Shown here piece after piece: positions 7,305 to 22,281 of a DNA stretch of 64,000 nt; within the stretch, counting starts at the first letter, position 1; the number at the start of each line of letters is the position of its first letter. Location: NCBI GenBank assembly GCA_033063855.1, contig CP093829.1, forward strand, positions 1,126,243-1,190,242, given 5' to 3'. Under the pieces are notes generated by a model. The model had not been told where the DNA came from, did no database searches, and saw nothing but the letters and a program-made list of their open reading frames with translations. This stretch comes from Smittia aterrima. Its lineage: Eukaryota; Arthropoda; Insecta; Diptera; Chironomidae. The position numbers and the translations under genes are program-made.

Positions 7305-10300
7305 GATATCATTGCTTGGGACGTAGGATCAAAAACAAAAACTTTCGGTGAATGGAGATTTCTTTTCGTTTTGCTTTTCTTTAGGCTCCTCACAAGCTGA
7401 AAAAACCACCCCCCGCAACAAACTGAATTTTTCATAAACCACCAATAATTTTTCATCCAAAGCCACAAAATAGAATTCCAGAATGTTAAAGAACTAAATA
7501 AAATGAAGCAAGTGTTAGATCAAAATCGTTTCGATCAGACAAGAGATGATGACGACAGCTAATCAAACATTGGACTTAAAAAATATTTAAGAAACTTCGC
7601 TCGAATAACATTCATTGTGATTTGCGCGTTGGATGAGAGCGATTGCGAAGAAAATATTCAGTAATTAATGTTTTAGATAAGAAGAAAAAATTGTCGAAAT
7701 TTTGGCTAAATCCCCCAACACACGACGAAAAAAATCTGCAAATCAACAATAAAAACAAAAAAGTTCGTAATCGAAGATAAAATAGTTTTATTATTTCAAT
7801 GGCCTTCGGAAAATTGCATTAAGTGATAAGAGAGGCAAGTTTGTCTATCAATTTTTCAATCAAATTGACTTTAACGAAGCTCTCAAGAATATCTCACTTG
7901 AGAATTATTTTTCAGCGCTGCTGTTACATTGTGTCACTTCAGTTTTGTGGTCCAGGGATTCCCAGTTCGTCAAAATAAATTTTCTCTCAGTGACGACAAC
8001 TCTCCTAAGCCTACTCATGACGAAATCTTTAAAATGATACGACGCATCTCCTCGACGCACAATCGAATCACGACGACTCTCGCAACTCACAATCGAGAAT
8101 GTTACGAAGTAAGCGTGAAGAGTTGAACTTTTGCTCGTCAAACATTGTTAGAAGTTAAGCATGTGACATATTAAACGAAAGCAACCCACATGCTCTGACC
8201 CTTAATTGAGTGAATACCAGTGAATGTACAAAACAGTCGTTCGTTCGCTTAGTAGCCAACGACAACGAGCGGCGTAGTGCAGAAGTGTTTTCTTCGTCTC
8301 CCTTCGGCGCTGAGAGGTTTTTGTTTACTTATAAGACTTAATATTGTTTTCTATTCCGTGCTCTAAGTAGTGAGTGATCTTGCTCTATTTCCATCTGCCC
8401 GAGAAGAAAAACTGCGCGAGAGATTTTCCTGATTCGTTCTGTGTTGTGAAAAGTGAATTCCCTTGAAAGCTTTGGAAAATTTATAGAAGCAGAAGCGAGT
8501 GCCAAGAGTTTTGCTTTGTGAGTAAACTGCAAATTTTATATTTACTTTTTATCAAAAAAATCGTCTTCAACTCATCCACTTCGTCTTATCATTCGAAAGA
8601 ATTCTGACTCATCTCGAATGAGCAATTGCTTCATCCGCAAAAGAACACAAAATAATTTAATTGAAAGAAGCAAGAAGTTACACGAAATTGAGCCGAGCGA
8701 TGTTGTTCTATGAAATGAAATGTGCATGCACACACCACGACGACAAGTCCAACTCATTTAAAACAATTTAAACTCTGTTCTTGCTTTGTCGTGAATTGCT
8801 TTTGGTTCGGCGGTGTGTTGGTAATATTTTGTTTTATCACAAAGAGTCACTGATAACGTTTCATTGCAAACATCGCGCACACAGTTTCACAAAACCGAAA
8901 ATGGTTTGCTCCAAGAGTGGCGGCGATCATCCTCTTCGGGTCTGAGCGAGATAATAGAAAGGAATTAAGGTCTTCGAAGAAGAAAAAAAAAATTAGAATT
9001 TCTTAGAGCGGCCCAAGTCGAGGCGCAATCAGTTTGGCCTCCATACGACGCTTCTCTTCGCTCTCTTTGTTCACGTTTTGTGTGAAACGTCGTTGATTTG
9101 TTGATTGCGCAATGGGATGGAATCAACAATCTCCGACTAAAGTTCTTTTATTATTTAAATTGATACACATTATGGATGATCATAAACTTCCAACCATTCA
9201 ACAGAAGTCAAAAGACGAATGCCCTCGCCGTTGTTATCTTGCTCAAGATTTCGTCTCGAACAGACACCTCATCGATCTTCGAGAGGGGCTTGAAGAAATG
9301 TTAATCAAACTTCAAAGCGTGAGGATTTAAATTTCAAAGTTTCTTTTTTTCTGTAAAAAGAAATGTTTGAATTTGAAATTTAAATTGAAATTTCAAAGAA
9401 CCTCACAACCACGGTCGACTACAAAATTATTTTCTCCTACTCGAAGAGCTGTAACACGAAGAGATCCTCCGGAAATTTTTAATTCCGTACACTTGATGAG
9501 GAGGAGAATTAATTAATCGCTTGTTTCGAGAGAAAATGAGACGAACAAGAAGTATTTTCTTGCTTGTATGAGCTCTGCTGCTGCAACACTCACATGAGCA
9601 ACACACACGAAGCGGGGAGCAGCGAGCGGCGAGAAAAATCGTTGTTAATATTTAGTATACCCGAACCCCCGAAGCATACTCGCCGAAAGAAAATCCGAAC
9701 AGGCCAAAAAGTTAAAAAAGAGCGCTGCTTAGTAAGTCGCGCGCGGTTTGGTGTCTGATGTTGTTGCCTCGTTGCAATTGTGTTGGAGAAAAACCTTCTC
9801 CTTCACGAAAACTTGATCATCAGTTTAGTAAACCATTTGATATTTTTATTTCGTGAGTACATCTAGCAGACGTTGGTTCACTATTCAAACAGTTCTTTCT
9901 GTCTCTTCGACGTGTCGAGACGGAATTTTCTTCTCTCATTCGCGCGCGCGTGTTCTAAGGGTTTAACTTAATAAATTTTTTTCTCTACTAAGAAAAGTTA
10001 TTTTCGCGATTAAAAAAATATTAAATCATGGTGAATTAAATTGAGAACAGAAAGAAGACAATCTGGAACACATTTTCTAGACTCTTGTGTGATAAGCTAG
10101 TAGCACATTTTTCTTCATTCTTTATTCAGTTGATTTGTGTAGAAGAAGCTTGAGACAACAGAAAAATGTGATCGTTCGGATCGTGAAGAGAAAAAAAAAA
10201 TGTTGAAGAAAGAAAAATTTTCTTTTGGGCGAGCCAAAGAACTGTGAAACTGAATTAAACAATTTTCTTGTTTCTAAAAATATCGAAGCACCGCGAAAGA

Positions 10301-13300
10301 AAAACTTCTTCGATTCTTGTGTTTCTCGTTTAATTATTGCTTCATCGCAAAAGAAAAACTCTGAGAAACATTTTGTTGTGCGCCTTTTTAGTGAGAAATT
10401 CTTCTTTTTGGTGATTTTTTTTTTCATCGAACGCTCACAGCACGGCGATAAAAAAAAAGAATATTTTCACGATCGTTTGCGGAGGAGCAAGGAAAAGAAG
10501 AACGAGGTGAGAAAAATCTATAACTCAATCTATCATGACATCATTGTATAACGAGCCCCTTCCTAACTCAAAGCATTAATGATTTCATCACCAGTCGAGT
10601 TGAATTCTCGGGAAAGAAAAAACACAAACCACTAAAAAAATAATAAACTTCTGTTAAAAAATATTTCAAGTTGCGCTGATAAGAAAACTATTTCTTTCCC
10701 ACATTTTGACCATTATCGCAAAAAATAAACTGTTTTCACGATCTCATCGGATGCTCACAGGAAAACAAGTTCACTAGCTCCGCATGTGCATCGGAATTGC
10801 ATTTCATCATCATTTCTATTGAGTGACTTGACTAACTTGATAGTTACTAATCAAAGTCAACAATCACTTGTAAATGTCTTAGAATTTGCGTCTCAAATTG
10901 AAACCCGCTCGCTCTCCATTTCTTTGTTGCTTTGGTCTGGCTTGTTCTTTCATATTTTTTTTTTGCTGATCTGTGCGTCTTTGCTCCGCTATCTCTCGAT
11001 GGGGTTCATCGTATCTCTTTTCTCTGCTTCTGCGTCTTCTTATTTCATCACGAAGCACATTTTTTTATGAGCGAACACGAACTGTGGCCACATTTTGTTT
11101 GTTTCGCGGGCCAGCCAACATCTCACATGCGTTCTACAGCCATTAAATGATGAAAGAACGAAACGAGAAGATTTTCTTTCTTCGCTTGAATTTCCTAACG
11201 TCGATCGATGATGTTTCGTGTTTACTAAATTCTTCTGACCCTTGGCTGTGTTTATAATAAGAAGGGAAAAAGAAACGAATCATTAGTATCAATATTTATG
11301 ATTTGGAGTGTTGTAAGTCCCGAGGGAGCGGGAGGGAGAGAGCGAAGCAAACAACGGAAAGTCGATTAGTAAATTTAAACAGGAGAAGTGTTTCACGAGA
11401 AATCAAACTCTTCTCGTTCGTTTTGGAGCATTCGACGGTAGTGGAAAATTTAAATAGTTCATGCATCCAATTGGTGATGTCGCTGTGTTAGTTGAACTAG
11501 CTTGGCAATAGATAAGAAGTCTTCTTAAATGAAAATTGCTCCTCTAAATGGGATCTAGTTAAAGTGAATGTGCCAACACTTGCTTATCACTCGATCGAGA
11601 AAGGTCAAATTGATGTCAGCGTCGTCGTCATAAATCTGATGTCGATGATAATCGTGTTTGGCTTCACTTGCAATCGTTGGAGAGGAATTGTGAATCGGAT
11701 CATGGCTGTAAAGAAGCTGATGATGAATGATTGATGGGGAGTGAACGGCGAGGAGTCGAGATCGCGCTCATTTCTCGGCTTGATAATGCTTAGCGTGTTT
11801 CGTCAGCCTTCATTAACAGAACAATATTCTTTCTTTCTTTATGGAAACATTTGGTTGCGAAATGGAGCTGTTTTCATTTAACGACCCACCAATCGTTCGT
11901 TGTGTGGTTTTTCTGGAGCGTTCATAATAATTCATACTCAACAACACAAAGCGCGAGAGAGTCGCGCTTGATTAGAAAAACCAAAAACAAAAAAAAATTA
12001 TTTTTAATCCGTTCAACGATCAAGTTCAGCCGAACTCTTGATTGCTGCACATTGAATAATTGTTTTGCGCACCGCAAAAGTCTCCAACGTTTTATCAGCA
12101 AACTACCGAAGCCTGAAACGAAACAACAAAAATGGTGGCGACTGTTCTTGATCCATTCGAATGTGATTATTTTCGACTTTTTCTTTCTTGCTTCTCGTTC
12201 TCGGGCCAGTCTCCATATCTGTGTACAGTTTAATATTTTTTTTTTGTCAACATTCACGAAATGTTGTTCTTATTTCAATATTTTATGATTTCTTTTTGTC
12301 GTTGATGCTTCATTGAAGCCAAGATTATAACGACGAGAATGTGTTTGTGCGTCTGTTAAACTTTGACTTCAACCAAAGAAGAAAAAAAAAAATGGGAAAA
12401 ATCAGGAAGCCGAGTCTCAATTCTTTTGTGTCGGTTTGCATATGATTTGAAGTCTTCTTGCTCGTTGTGTCGTGCTCGTGTAGAAGAAAAATGTTCTGCG
12501 GGGAAAGAAGAATTCTTCGCATTCGGAAGCGTTTTGGTCGATTTGGTTTAATGAATCAGCAATGGGTGGGTTCTTCAACGCATTGTCTTTGCCATCATCT
12601 TAATTAGTCATAAATAATAATCTTCAAACGTTATTAAGTTCAGCAATCAATTTTATGTGATCGCTACAAGACGTCGTGACACTGACATCGAAAAACTGCA
12701 ATGAAAAAAAAGTCTCAGCAGCGTGCTTCGCTAATACTAATTGCATCTCATTGTCTTCAAGGTCAGTTAGAGAGATGAGACATGCAACAAGCAGAAAACG
12801 AGCGACAAAAGTGAATTAAGCAAAAGTCTTTGCGGGCAGTTCAATAAGTACAATGCGCCATGACCATTTAAGTGACGACGTCGTCGACGAACGTTGTGTA
12901 TGCATCACCCTTGGACCCAATTTTGTATGCAAAATGTCTAAGACTTTTCAAAAGCACATTAAGTCGTCATTGAAAATCAAGCGCTCTCAGTTGCATTTGG
13001 TCATTTTTCATTATTTTATTGCCCGAGCTCACTTTACATGTTTATTTCTTCTAATCATCTTGATTGCGAGAGTGCACACACTTAGCCGAAGAGAAAAATT
13101 TCCATTGAAAAGAAAATACGAATGCGAAGATTGAATGGATTTGCACTTGACGTGGAAAAGGCTTCACAGAGAAACACAAGCGGAGCTCTCAAAGCTTCAT
13201 CGTCAAAGCTCGCGAAGAAGGAGGAAAAAAAAAAGCAAAAACGACTTGTTCACAAGTGCATTTAAAGACGTTTTTCTTGATCTCGTGGCTGGATGCATTT

Positions 13301-16300
13301 CGTTTGTGTTCGTATTTTTCATTGGACGCGGGCTCGGTAACATTGAAATATTTTTTTTTTATTTCAAGCGCTTGTAAGATTTTCGCGAATGTGCAAGTTT
13401 TTTTTTCTTCTCTTGATGGAAATGAAAAAAAAAAAATTTGTTCTCGCAAGGCGAAGTTCATCGATTGCGTCACGAAAATTTCGAGTTGCGATCAAGCTTT
13501 TCCCTCAATGCAATCTCGGAATCATTGAATTGCACAATTCATTGTTCCCCCGAAATCTTTTATTCTCCCATGATGAGATACTTTTACTCCTCCTCCTTCT
13601 CATCTCAAAGCACAAAGAACATGCACACACAATCTCTTTTGTGTGTGATGCGATGGAAACCTCGAGAACAATGCAATCGGAAACTTTTCATTAGACAGAA
13701 GCTCTTCTTTAATGACCATTTTCCTTGACAACACGTGTGCCATAATTACCTTCAGCGAATTTTTCAAACGCTTCGACGTGTTCGTTCGCGAGAAGACGTC
13801 GACAAGCGGCAAGCGGAAAAAATATCGCGCCATTTATTATTAGACATTGTGTGGTTTTCCCTTTTTGCAGTCAATTATTTGCAGAAGTGCAGCTATCATA
13901 AGTGCAAGTCACATAAAGTGCTGTAAATCAATTCAAGAACTTTACAAAGTTAAATAAGCAAAGCTCAACCTCGAGCCATAGTACCTAGTCGCGAGTCATG
14001 TGATAGCAGCAAGAGTTAGCAACGCGAATGGCGATCAATATCATGAGAAGAGATGAAACACACAACACGTTACATAGCGAGTGCACTGCAATCGATCGCC
14101 GATCATCAGATGGTTTAACCTCCCAACCAATACAATCGAATCTAATTTTTTTTAATTGCACTGAGCTCTCACACTTGAAACGGGCTTACAACAAAGTCGC
14201 GATTGAAACAAAAACCACACACAGAATGCACAGAATTCACCTTCAAATGTTTGTTTTCCACATGCGCGAACTATCTACTTATATGCAGTTGCAATTTTCT
14301 GTTCTCGGCTCCGTCTCATTGCACGAATGCCATTTAGTTTTTCCATCACAAAGTCAATGATGATGATGATGCACGATCCAATGACAAATTTTTTCGTTTC
14401 AATGATTCTGTGACACATTTTGTGAAGCAAAGCGACGGTCGATCGAGAGAAAGAAAAGTCGTAGAGGAAAGTATCGTGCGTAATAATGAAAATGATGTCG
14501 CTCGCGAGAAAGAGAGCGACGAAGAACTTTGGACCCTTTCTTGTGACTAATTTGTTATTCAAACAGAAGAAATCTGATTTGTGCATCGACTTTAAATGAT
14601 TCCAACATCGATAAGACTAATTGAAAACAAAAGAACGTTTATACGATCGAATGACGATGTGAATTACCATAAATTGTCTTTACTTTTATTCTTGGCCAGG
14701 GCCAAATCGATTCCGGTTGAGCTAAGTAAGAAGTCAAGAGTTCATGGTATAACTTTTGTTTAAGGTTTAAAGCAAACAGCAGCAATACGTTCGTTTGTTC
14801 ATGTGACATAGGCGTCGTCAGTTTTGATAAAAAGATTGAAGTTTCTATTATGCAACGATCTTCTCACCGCAGCCCCAAGATCAATCAACCATAGAAACAC
14901 AAAAGCTTTTCGAGAGACAAAGCAAAACCAGAGATTGAAAATCTTCCGGAAAATTCTGTGATCGTCTTTGAGAAAACAACAAAAATGAAACATTCTAAAT
15001 CCGAGTGCAATTACTCAACAAACAAAGACAAGCAAAGGTCTCTTCCCGTTTGAGTTAATTTGTATCTTCAAGCTCTAAGTCCATATTAATAATAAAGCTA
15101 GCGCGAGATTGCATAATGTCGTTTTCCTCTCGAAGCGTTCTGACTCTGCTCTTTGAGGGGAATTGGCAAGAAGCTAGGCGAGCGAACAAATAAACAACTG
15201 CAGCTCCATTCGAATTATAAATTAAAAAAGCTTCTCTGGCTCTTGCTAACATGTTCTTAATAAATGCATCCACAAGTCTTTCAGCTCATTTTACGACTTA
15301 AAGTAATAAATTCATTTCAAAGAAGAATAAATATCTAAACAATTGCGCGATGACGTGAGGGACATGCATCGTCGTCGTACACTTGCTTCATTGGTGTTCG
15401 TTCGCCAATCTTTATCTATTCGACGTTCTGTCGTCTAATAATTTTAATGGTGTCTCACTCACTCTCTCTCTTGTCGCTACGAAAAGCCCAAACAAAAAAA
15501 TATTGTGCATTGAAAATGTGCACGAAAAAAAAAAATGCTGAAATAAAGTGCAAAGAGGCCGAGGTCATCATTTGTATGGTGTTTTCGCGTGTACGTACGT
15601 GAATATATAGCAAGTGAGATATTAGACACATTAGAGTTATTGTCAAAGAAGAAACAGCGAATTGAAGAATCGCACATGACGAGAGAGTCAAAGCCGCAAG
15701 TGGCAGATTGAAATGCACAACTTGACAATTGATGGTCAGCGGACGACACTAAATTAATTGGATAATTGCAGTTTCTGGTTGTGGGAAAAACAATTTTGAT
15801 TTGCAAGTGATAAGGGAAAGAGAATGAGAAAACTTAAAACGCGACTCGTGATTAGACGTTAGGAAAACCTTGAAGAGCTTTCCGTGCTTAGTCGACGCGC
15901 GAAGCTTCGTTTTCTGCATTTTAAATGCATCTAAAGCGATTAGACACACACCCACGGAGCAGTGGACACTAGCACACTCAAAGGCAATCGAGGAAAAACA
16001 AATGAAACGACGATAAATTCTTCGCGCAAGAAGCGCGCAATTCAAGTTGTGCATTCTAAAATAATCATAAATAATTATTTTCAGCCATGGCATCCACTAA
16101 TCCACATTTATTGGCTCTGGCTTCGATTTTTTTCTCTCTCCTTCCAAAAGAATGCAAAAGGCAAAGCTGCGGCGTATTCTGAAATGATTGCTCAACATTG
16201 TTGCGTCTCGAGAGAGTCGGTGGCGGGACGTGATTCGTGCACAAGCTCGAAGCTCGTAGAACCTTAAACAAAATTCCAAGAAAAATCACTTGAATGTGCC

Positions 16301-19300
16301 TCTGTGTGCACAGATTCTTTAGTTTTCTTGCACAATTTACACATTTCCTTTCATCTATGAACAAATATACAATCGTTAAACTATCGTCGCTTCGCAGTTG
16401 CAAGCAGCGAACAAAGTTCTCTGACGAGAACTGCAGAGACATTGAAAATGATTAGTCAGAATTCGATTTTTCTTACACGAGAGACTCGAGGTGGTTCTGT
16501 TTTTCTTTTTCGCTTTAAGAAGGTTCGCTTGTGTGAAAATCTAAAAATAATCGAAAAATGAATTTCATCTCTCTTCGGTCACCGTGCGATGTGAACTTTC
16601 CAGTGAGAATCGATGCAATTGACTTGATGCCTCTCGATTTAAATCGCAACAGATTTTGTCGTGTCATGTGATACAGAGAAGCCAAAGCGATTTCATTCAA
16701 GGTCAAATGCTTATCAATCTGACGAATGAGTCTCGGAAGGAGAATGACGCTTTGATTTGCACATTTTGTGTACAATCAAACGAATGATGACGTTCACATA
16801 CCTTCCCTTGATCTCTTTACTTACGTGCGTGAGCAAAGAACAAATATTTGTGGAATATGTTTTTCCAACCATCAACCACATAAAGTAAAATAGTTTCGTC
16901 TTTCTGTTGATGTCTCTTGCGAAACAATTAAAAATTCTTTTCTTGAGAATCGAGCTCATCGTTAGTCGAGAACTTTGTTTGTTTAAAAGTCTTGTCTCTC
17001 GCTACAGTTTTGCTTCTTTCGAACAGCAAGTAATTAATTCTCATATGTTTGCACAACGCTCTACATTTAAGCCCAACCAACAGTTGGTATTTCCATCAAA
17101 TAATTCGTAGCGTTGGCCTATAACGTCCCATGAACAAAAAAATGTTTCATCTCTAACGATGACGCACAACTCTTCCCTCTCAAAGAATCTTCCGCGTAAC
17201 TCTCCACGGCCGACTCACATTTCAATTATTGTCTTCTCTTTCACTTTCCACAATCGCTTTCCTTTCAAATGAAATTGCAAGTCATAAGAGACGAAAAGGA
17301 AAACGGTCTGCAAAGAACAAACGACGACAACGACGACGATGAAGAAAATCTAAAAATAAGTGCAAAATTACATCGTGTTTAGCTTGCTTCGGCAAAGAAT
17401 TAGGTCAAGTATATCATGCATCTCTTGAATGCTTCACTCTCTGCCACTCACACAACTTTGAGCTAACTTGCCGCTTGCGAAGCGAACCTCCAAGATCTTT
17501 TTGTAATAAAATATCGACTTTAGATGGTTTAAATTGAAGTCTCCTTCAATCGTGTCAGGCTTCTCAAATGTCTTTCTAATTGAATGTACGGCTCGGCTTG
17601 GCTTGGTTTGGTGTGCGCGTGCAAGCCATGTGTGCAATTGCATTTTGAAAAGAGCGAGAAACAAGTGTGGTAAAGGTCTCAAACAGCGATCAGCTAATGT
17701 GCGTTTTTGGTCAAGTCAAAGTCGCGCGCGCAAGCATTGAGTTAGTTATATAACGAGTTGAGCTTGCGGTGTCAAGTTTGCGCTGCGGTTTTGAAGTGCA
17801 TGGTAATCAGCAAATAAAGCAATTACTACGTAGATAGTCGAAGTCATGAGACAATCTTCTTGATACAGATTTAATGAGCCAATTAGGGATTGAATCTGTT
17901 AATGAATTCATGATGTTCCGATTTGTCTTTTTTCAAATTCAAACGACGTGTTTACGATGTGTTTGAGGTTTTAGCGACCGCTCTCCAACTCTAGAATTGC
18001 AATTAAGGCTCTCGCTTTTCTGCTGTTGCTAATCTAGAATGCTTAATTACCATAACCAGCGAAAAAGCTTCGCTTGAAAATCGCGGGACGACCATGACGA
18101 TTGAATTTTATTTTGAGCAGAACGGAGAGTACTCCGATCGTTTATGTAATTTATGTGCGCTAACAAGTTAAAGTTGTTTGCTGCTGTTTTTTCATCTCGC
18201 GATAGAAACATTCTTCAAAGAAATTCAAATGGCCGCCGTGTTGGGATTTCAATGCTAAATGCATTTATAAAGATAATTTGCTGCATTTTTGTAGATTCAT
18301 CATTGATCCGCTGCTATAAGTGCAACAGAAATCTACACAAAGCGCGACTGGTTAGTCTGAGCTTCTTTTTTTCCCGCAACGCGCTTAAACATCTTTTCAA
18401 ATTGCGCTGTCAAAAGCCGAGGTCAAATATCGCTGCCTATTGTCTTTGAATCTTAATTAGATAGCGATAAGTTGCTCTCTCAATTATAGAAGCTTCACTC
18501 GCTTGATAGTTTACAAGAGATTGTAGTTTTCCCTTCTGATTTATAATTGAAGAATTTTGCTTATCTTCTCCTCTTCCTGTTCATTTTAAGATTTGATTAC
18601 TCTAATTACCTCGAGTGTTTGGCAATTCCGTCGAAAAATCGATGAAGACAAAAGAGTCACCGGAAAGAGTTCAACAAACTTTTCCCGAATAATCAAACAT
18701 TTCGTCTGCACTCTCCGTGTAGTATTTCGATAAACATATTTATTTATTTATATTTTATGAGGCCCTCGGTCGACTCGCTTTCTTGTGTGTGGTTGTTAGT
18801 ATGCGAACGACATGGGAACAAAGGAGCAATTGGCAGAGGCTCAGCTTAAGAAAAATCTTCTCAGCTTCAAAGCGATAATCGAAGGAAAAGAAAAAATATT
18901 TTTTGTTTTATCAAATTTCACTTCGACAAACAGCAAATCGACAAATCGAAATATCAAACAAAATCCAAAACCGTTTCTATGCCTAAGTTGAGATTATTTA
19001 AATTGTAACATTATCGCTCGCTCCCGCGATGGTTGCTTCAAGTCTTGGTGTGAATGTGGATGAGAAGCAACACATGTGCAAGTCTTAGGTTCATCTCAAA
19101 TTGTATATTGAAACAATATGATTGAGTGTAGAACTGCTGTAGCAATCGTCATCTTCTTTTTTCCTTCCGCGGGTTGGAATGTGAGTCAGAAATAATTACC
19201 ATGACGAGCAGAGAGCAAAGCGAAGTTCTTGCGAAATGATTCACTTTAATTCTTTTTTTTTCGAGATCGAAAGAAAAGTCGAAGCGCTTGAGTTTTTCTT

Positions 19301-22281
19301 TTTTCATTGTGTTGCATCCCGTTTAACATTCAGCTCACAAGAAAATCAATAAATAAAAATGTTATTGAATTCAATTCAAGTCAAGGCGACAAGGAGAGGG
19401 AAAGAGAGAGGACGAGAGCAAATAAGGCTTCAATCATTGATCCTTCTCGAAAATTCGCAGTTATGCAACATCGAGGCTTTGTCTGATTGTCTAATTTGTG
19501 CAGACACGCATGAATCGATTGGCAAGGTGTGTGGGAAGAGTTTTCCCATCGTCGTCTCGCTTCTCAAATTCGTCTGCACATACTTGACCGTCGCTTCGAC
19601 GCAAGTTACAAAGAGCGAAGGACTTTTCCGATCCTTAATGTTGTTGAGCTTCGAAAATATCAAATCATGAAAATTGTAAAAAGTTTTCCATGAAAAACAA
19701 GGTGGAAAGTAACACTAACACAAGCGTGAAAAGAATTTTCCATTCCTCGGATTATGTTGGAATGAAAATGTCTAAAAATAAAAGATTCTTCTTCGCTATT
19801 CCTCGAGCATGTTGAAGAAGAACCATCGTTCACCCGAATGATGAGAGTAAACACTTTTCAATCCAGCACGAAACGCACACACCCACGTCTTAACATTTTT
19901 TATGCTGCTTCGTTTTATTATCGCAATCGCTGTTGCTCTGCTCATTCTTTATCGTCAGCGTCGTGTCACACACACACCAACATTAAACATCTTCCCCATA
20001 CCTCGTGATTCACCCTCATATGTCGTTTTCAATCGATGCGAACGCCGGGCTTCTCTCTTCTGTTTACGTTATCGCTGATCCCGGAGTTTTTGAGATGTTA
20101 AAAATGCAGACCATAACACGCACACACTCGCTCGTTCGCATAGTTAGATTAATGCATCGAGGGGGAACATAAACATAATCCAGAGTGCACGAGAGTGTTG
20201 TGCAACATTGAGCAAGAATTATTCTTCATTGAAGTGAATTAATCAAATAAGCATAAAGCAGCACACAGACACAGACGCGTGTCAACATAAATCGTTGCTT
20301 CGACAACACGAAACAACAAGCAACCCCACTCGGCACGAACCTCACTTCGCTCGGGTTCACCGTGCAACAACAAAAATATTTTTCGACTTTTCGTTCGCTC
20401 TCCCTCTCTCACGGTCTGCTGTGAAAATGTTTTCAACTTTTCTTCGCCATCCCTTTTTCAGTTACGTTTTCGTTTTTCACGATCGAAGACCTAAACAGCA
20501 AGAGCTGTTGAACGGGGAGAAAAATTTGCTGCTCTTCTTTGTCGAGAGTTGAATTGTGGAAAGAGAACAGGAAGAAGAAGACGACTTAGGCTTTGCCCAA
20601 TATCAACAACAACTAGAGAGCATTTCGAGAAATATTCTCATTAGTGAAAATTTTGTTTTCCGACTTTTCCTCTCGCTTTACGTGTGTGAGTGTGCATGAA
20701 GAGCAGTTTACAACACGTAGTATGTGGAAAATCTAGTGGAAATCGTAAAGATATTTTAACGACACAACTGGCTTTATTTTCTCAACTGCTTGTGAAAGGA
20801 GAAAGAAAAGTTCTTCACTTTTCGGTCGGTGCTCTCTTCACGATTGTACGTTTAACAATAAATTAGGGCAGTGGCTGTGGGAGAGTGATCTCAAGAGAAT
20901 AACAAACTTCTTTCCACACCTGAAACAAGTTCAAGACTTTACATCGCTCGTAGACCTATTTAGAGACACGTGCATTAACCCTAAGTAATCTTCGCCGCCG
21001 CTTACAATTTTCTTCTCAGAGTCGTCGTCGAGTCAGAGACGAGAGGAAGAAGAAGAAGAACTCGGAAAATTGTTTTCACAAAACAAAAACATTTTTTTTT
21101 ACTTCTCTTGTGCTTCGAGAGATATTCTTCGTGAGCGATTTTCGGCTCGTGCTGTTGCCACGTTTTTTCGTGTGATTGCCGATATTCGCTCTCATCATCA
21201 TTTTCGTGAAGCTTTGTATTTCCCTCGCAATCACTCTTCTCAATGAAAAAGTGATTCCAATCAAGCACAAACAGATTTAGAGTTTTGTGACCTTCGAATG
21301 GGAAAAGCAAATAATAAGAAGGAAAAAGAAACTAACTAACAGAGAGACTGTGAGCAAGAACGTTATCAATAAATCGATAAGGCCGCTAGCAGAAGAAGTA
21401 TTGCGAGTAGTGAAATACCGAAACAAAACTTTTAAATATAAAACTCGAACTGGTTGTGGTATTGAGCGAGTGATTCTTTGCTTTCAAAACGTCTTCGACA
21501 TTCGGCTAAGTCGCAAGTGCTTCACAAAGTTTATTGTCGTGAAATAAAATAAAAGAACGAAAGAGAAAAAAAAAAGTTGTAAAAGGTATTTGCAAAACTA
21601 GATACACGTTTTTCATTAAAGCGAATTGACATCTCTTGGACATAAAGTGAAGTTTGTTGCTCGTGAAAAAGCGAACGATTGCTGATGAAAGGAAAGGAAA
21701 TTACGGCGAAGAAAACTTTCGTGTGTCTTAAGACTTTTATTGAAAAAAGAGAAAAAATGTTGTAAGCAGCAAGTTCTAAGTGTTGAGAGAAGGAAAAGCA
21801 CTTACACCATCAGAGAACATTTGCTTGGAAAATCAGAGAAAAACTTTTTTTTCACGACTTGAACAAATACATTTGAATCGGCGGAAAATTTCTGTTTGGT
21901 GAAAAAGAAAAATTGTTCATGTTGCATGTGTCAAAGTGGTCGTGTTGGACTCTTTTTTTTTTGTTCTCTGTTGAATAAATACGACGTCGACGATTGAGTC
22001 AAGCAACAAAAGCCTGCAAGCAAAGGATTCGTCGAATGAAAATAAAATAATTCCCAAACGACGGGCTAATCAATTATTACTCAGCTCTTTCACAACTTTC
22101 TGTTGACTTCAGAGGAAGAGAAATTTCGTCGAAGAGTTGAGAAAGTGTTTGTGTGACGACAACGGAAAAGTGTGTAGAGGAGACGAATCAGCGCTACCAT
22201 TAACAATTAATTATAATTAATTCAACTAACACAATTGCGTCGGCAAGGATAGACTAACTCATTACTAACCCAAGGATAACA
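7305..22281. other. 15-kb gene-poor region upstream of the Charlatan-like gene
   Basis: No open frame here carries a recognisable domain; the longest (11,851-12,288, 145 codons) looks accidental. The first 450 bases are the 3' UTR of the J-protein gene. The rest is rich in GAAA/TTTC tracts and short A or T runs, with scattered GCGCGCG strings (9,739, 9,944, 17,722). Microsatellite-like spots include GAT/ATG triplets at 14,358-14,372 and ACG triplets near 17,330. Several stretches (8,230-8,290; 9,900-10,500; 17,740-17,800; 22,080-22,290) look like core promoters or spliced leaders. I infer distant promoters, large 5' introns and enhancers of the downstream gene, since Drosophila charlatan is known for extensive neural regulatory DNA. 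Confidence 0.5.
17747..17775 (+). promoter_or_regulatory. Candidate TATA-Inr core promoter
   Basis: TATATAA at 17,747-17,753 lies about 28 bases before TCAAGT (17,772-17,777), which resembles an insect initiator. Upstream is a GTCGCGCGCGC tract. Downstream, a splice donor-like ATG|GTAATC at about 17,800 could end a short untranslated exon. Spacing and orientation fit an alternative promoter of the Charlatan-like gene. Confidence 0.35.

Noticed and set aside
9112..9330. 72-codon ORF in the region upstream of the Charlatan-like gene
   Set aside because: Could be a small peptide or uORF, but nothing beyond an open frame supports it.
11851..12288. Plus-strand ORF of 145 codons
   Set aside because: Composition follows the surrounding poly-T and GAAA-rich noncoding DNA; no recognisable motif.
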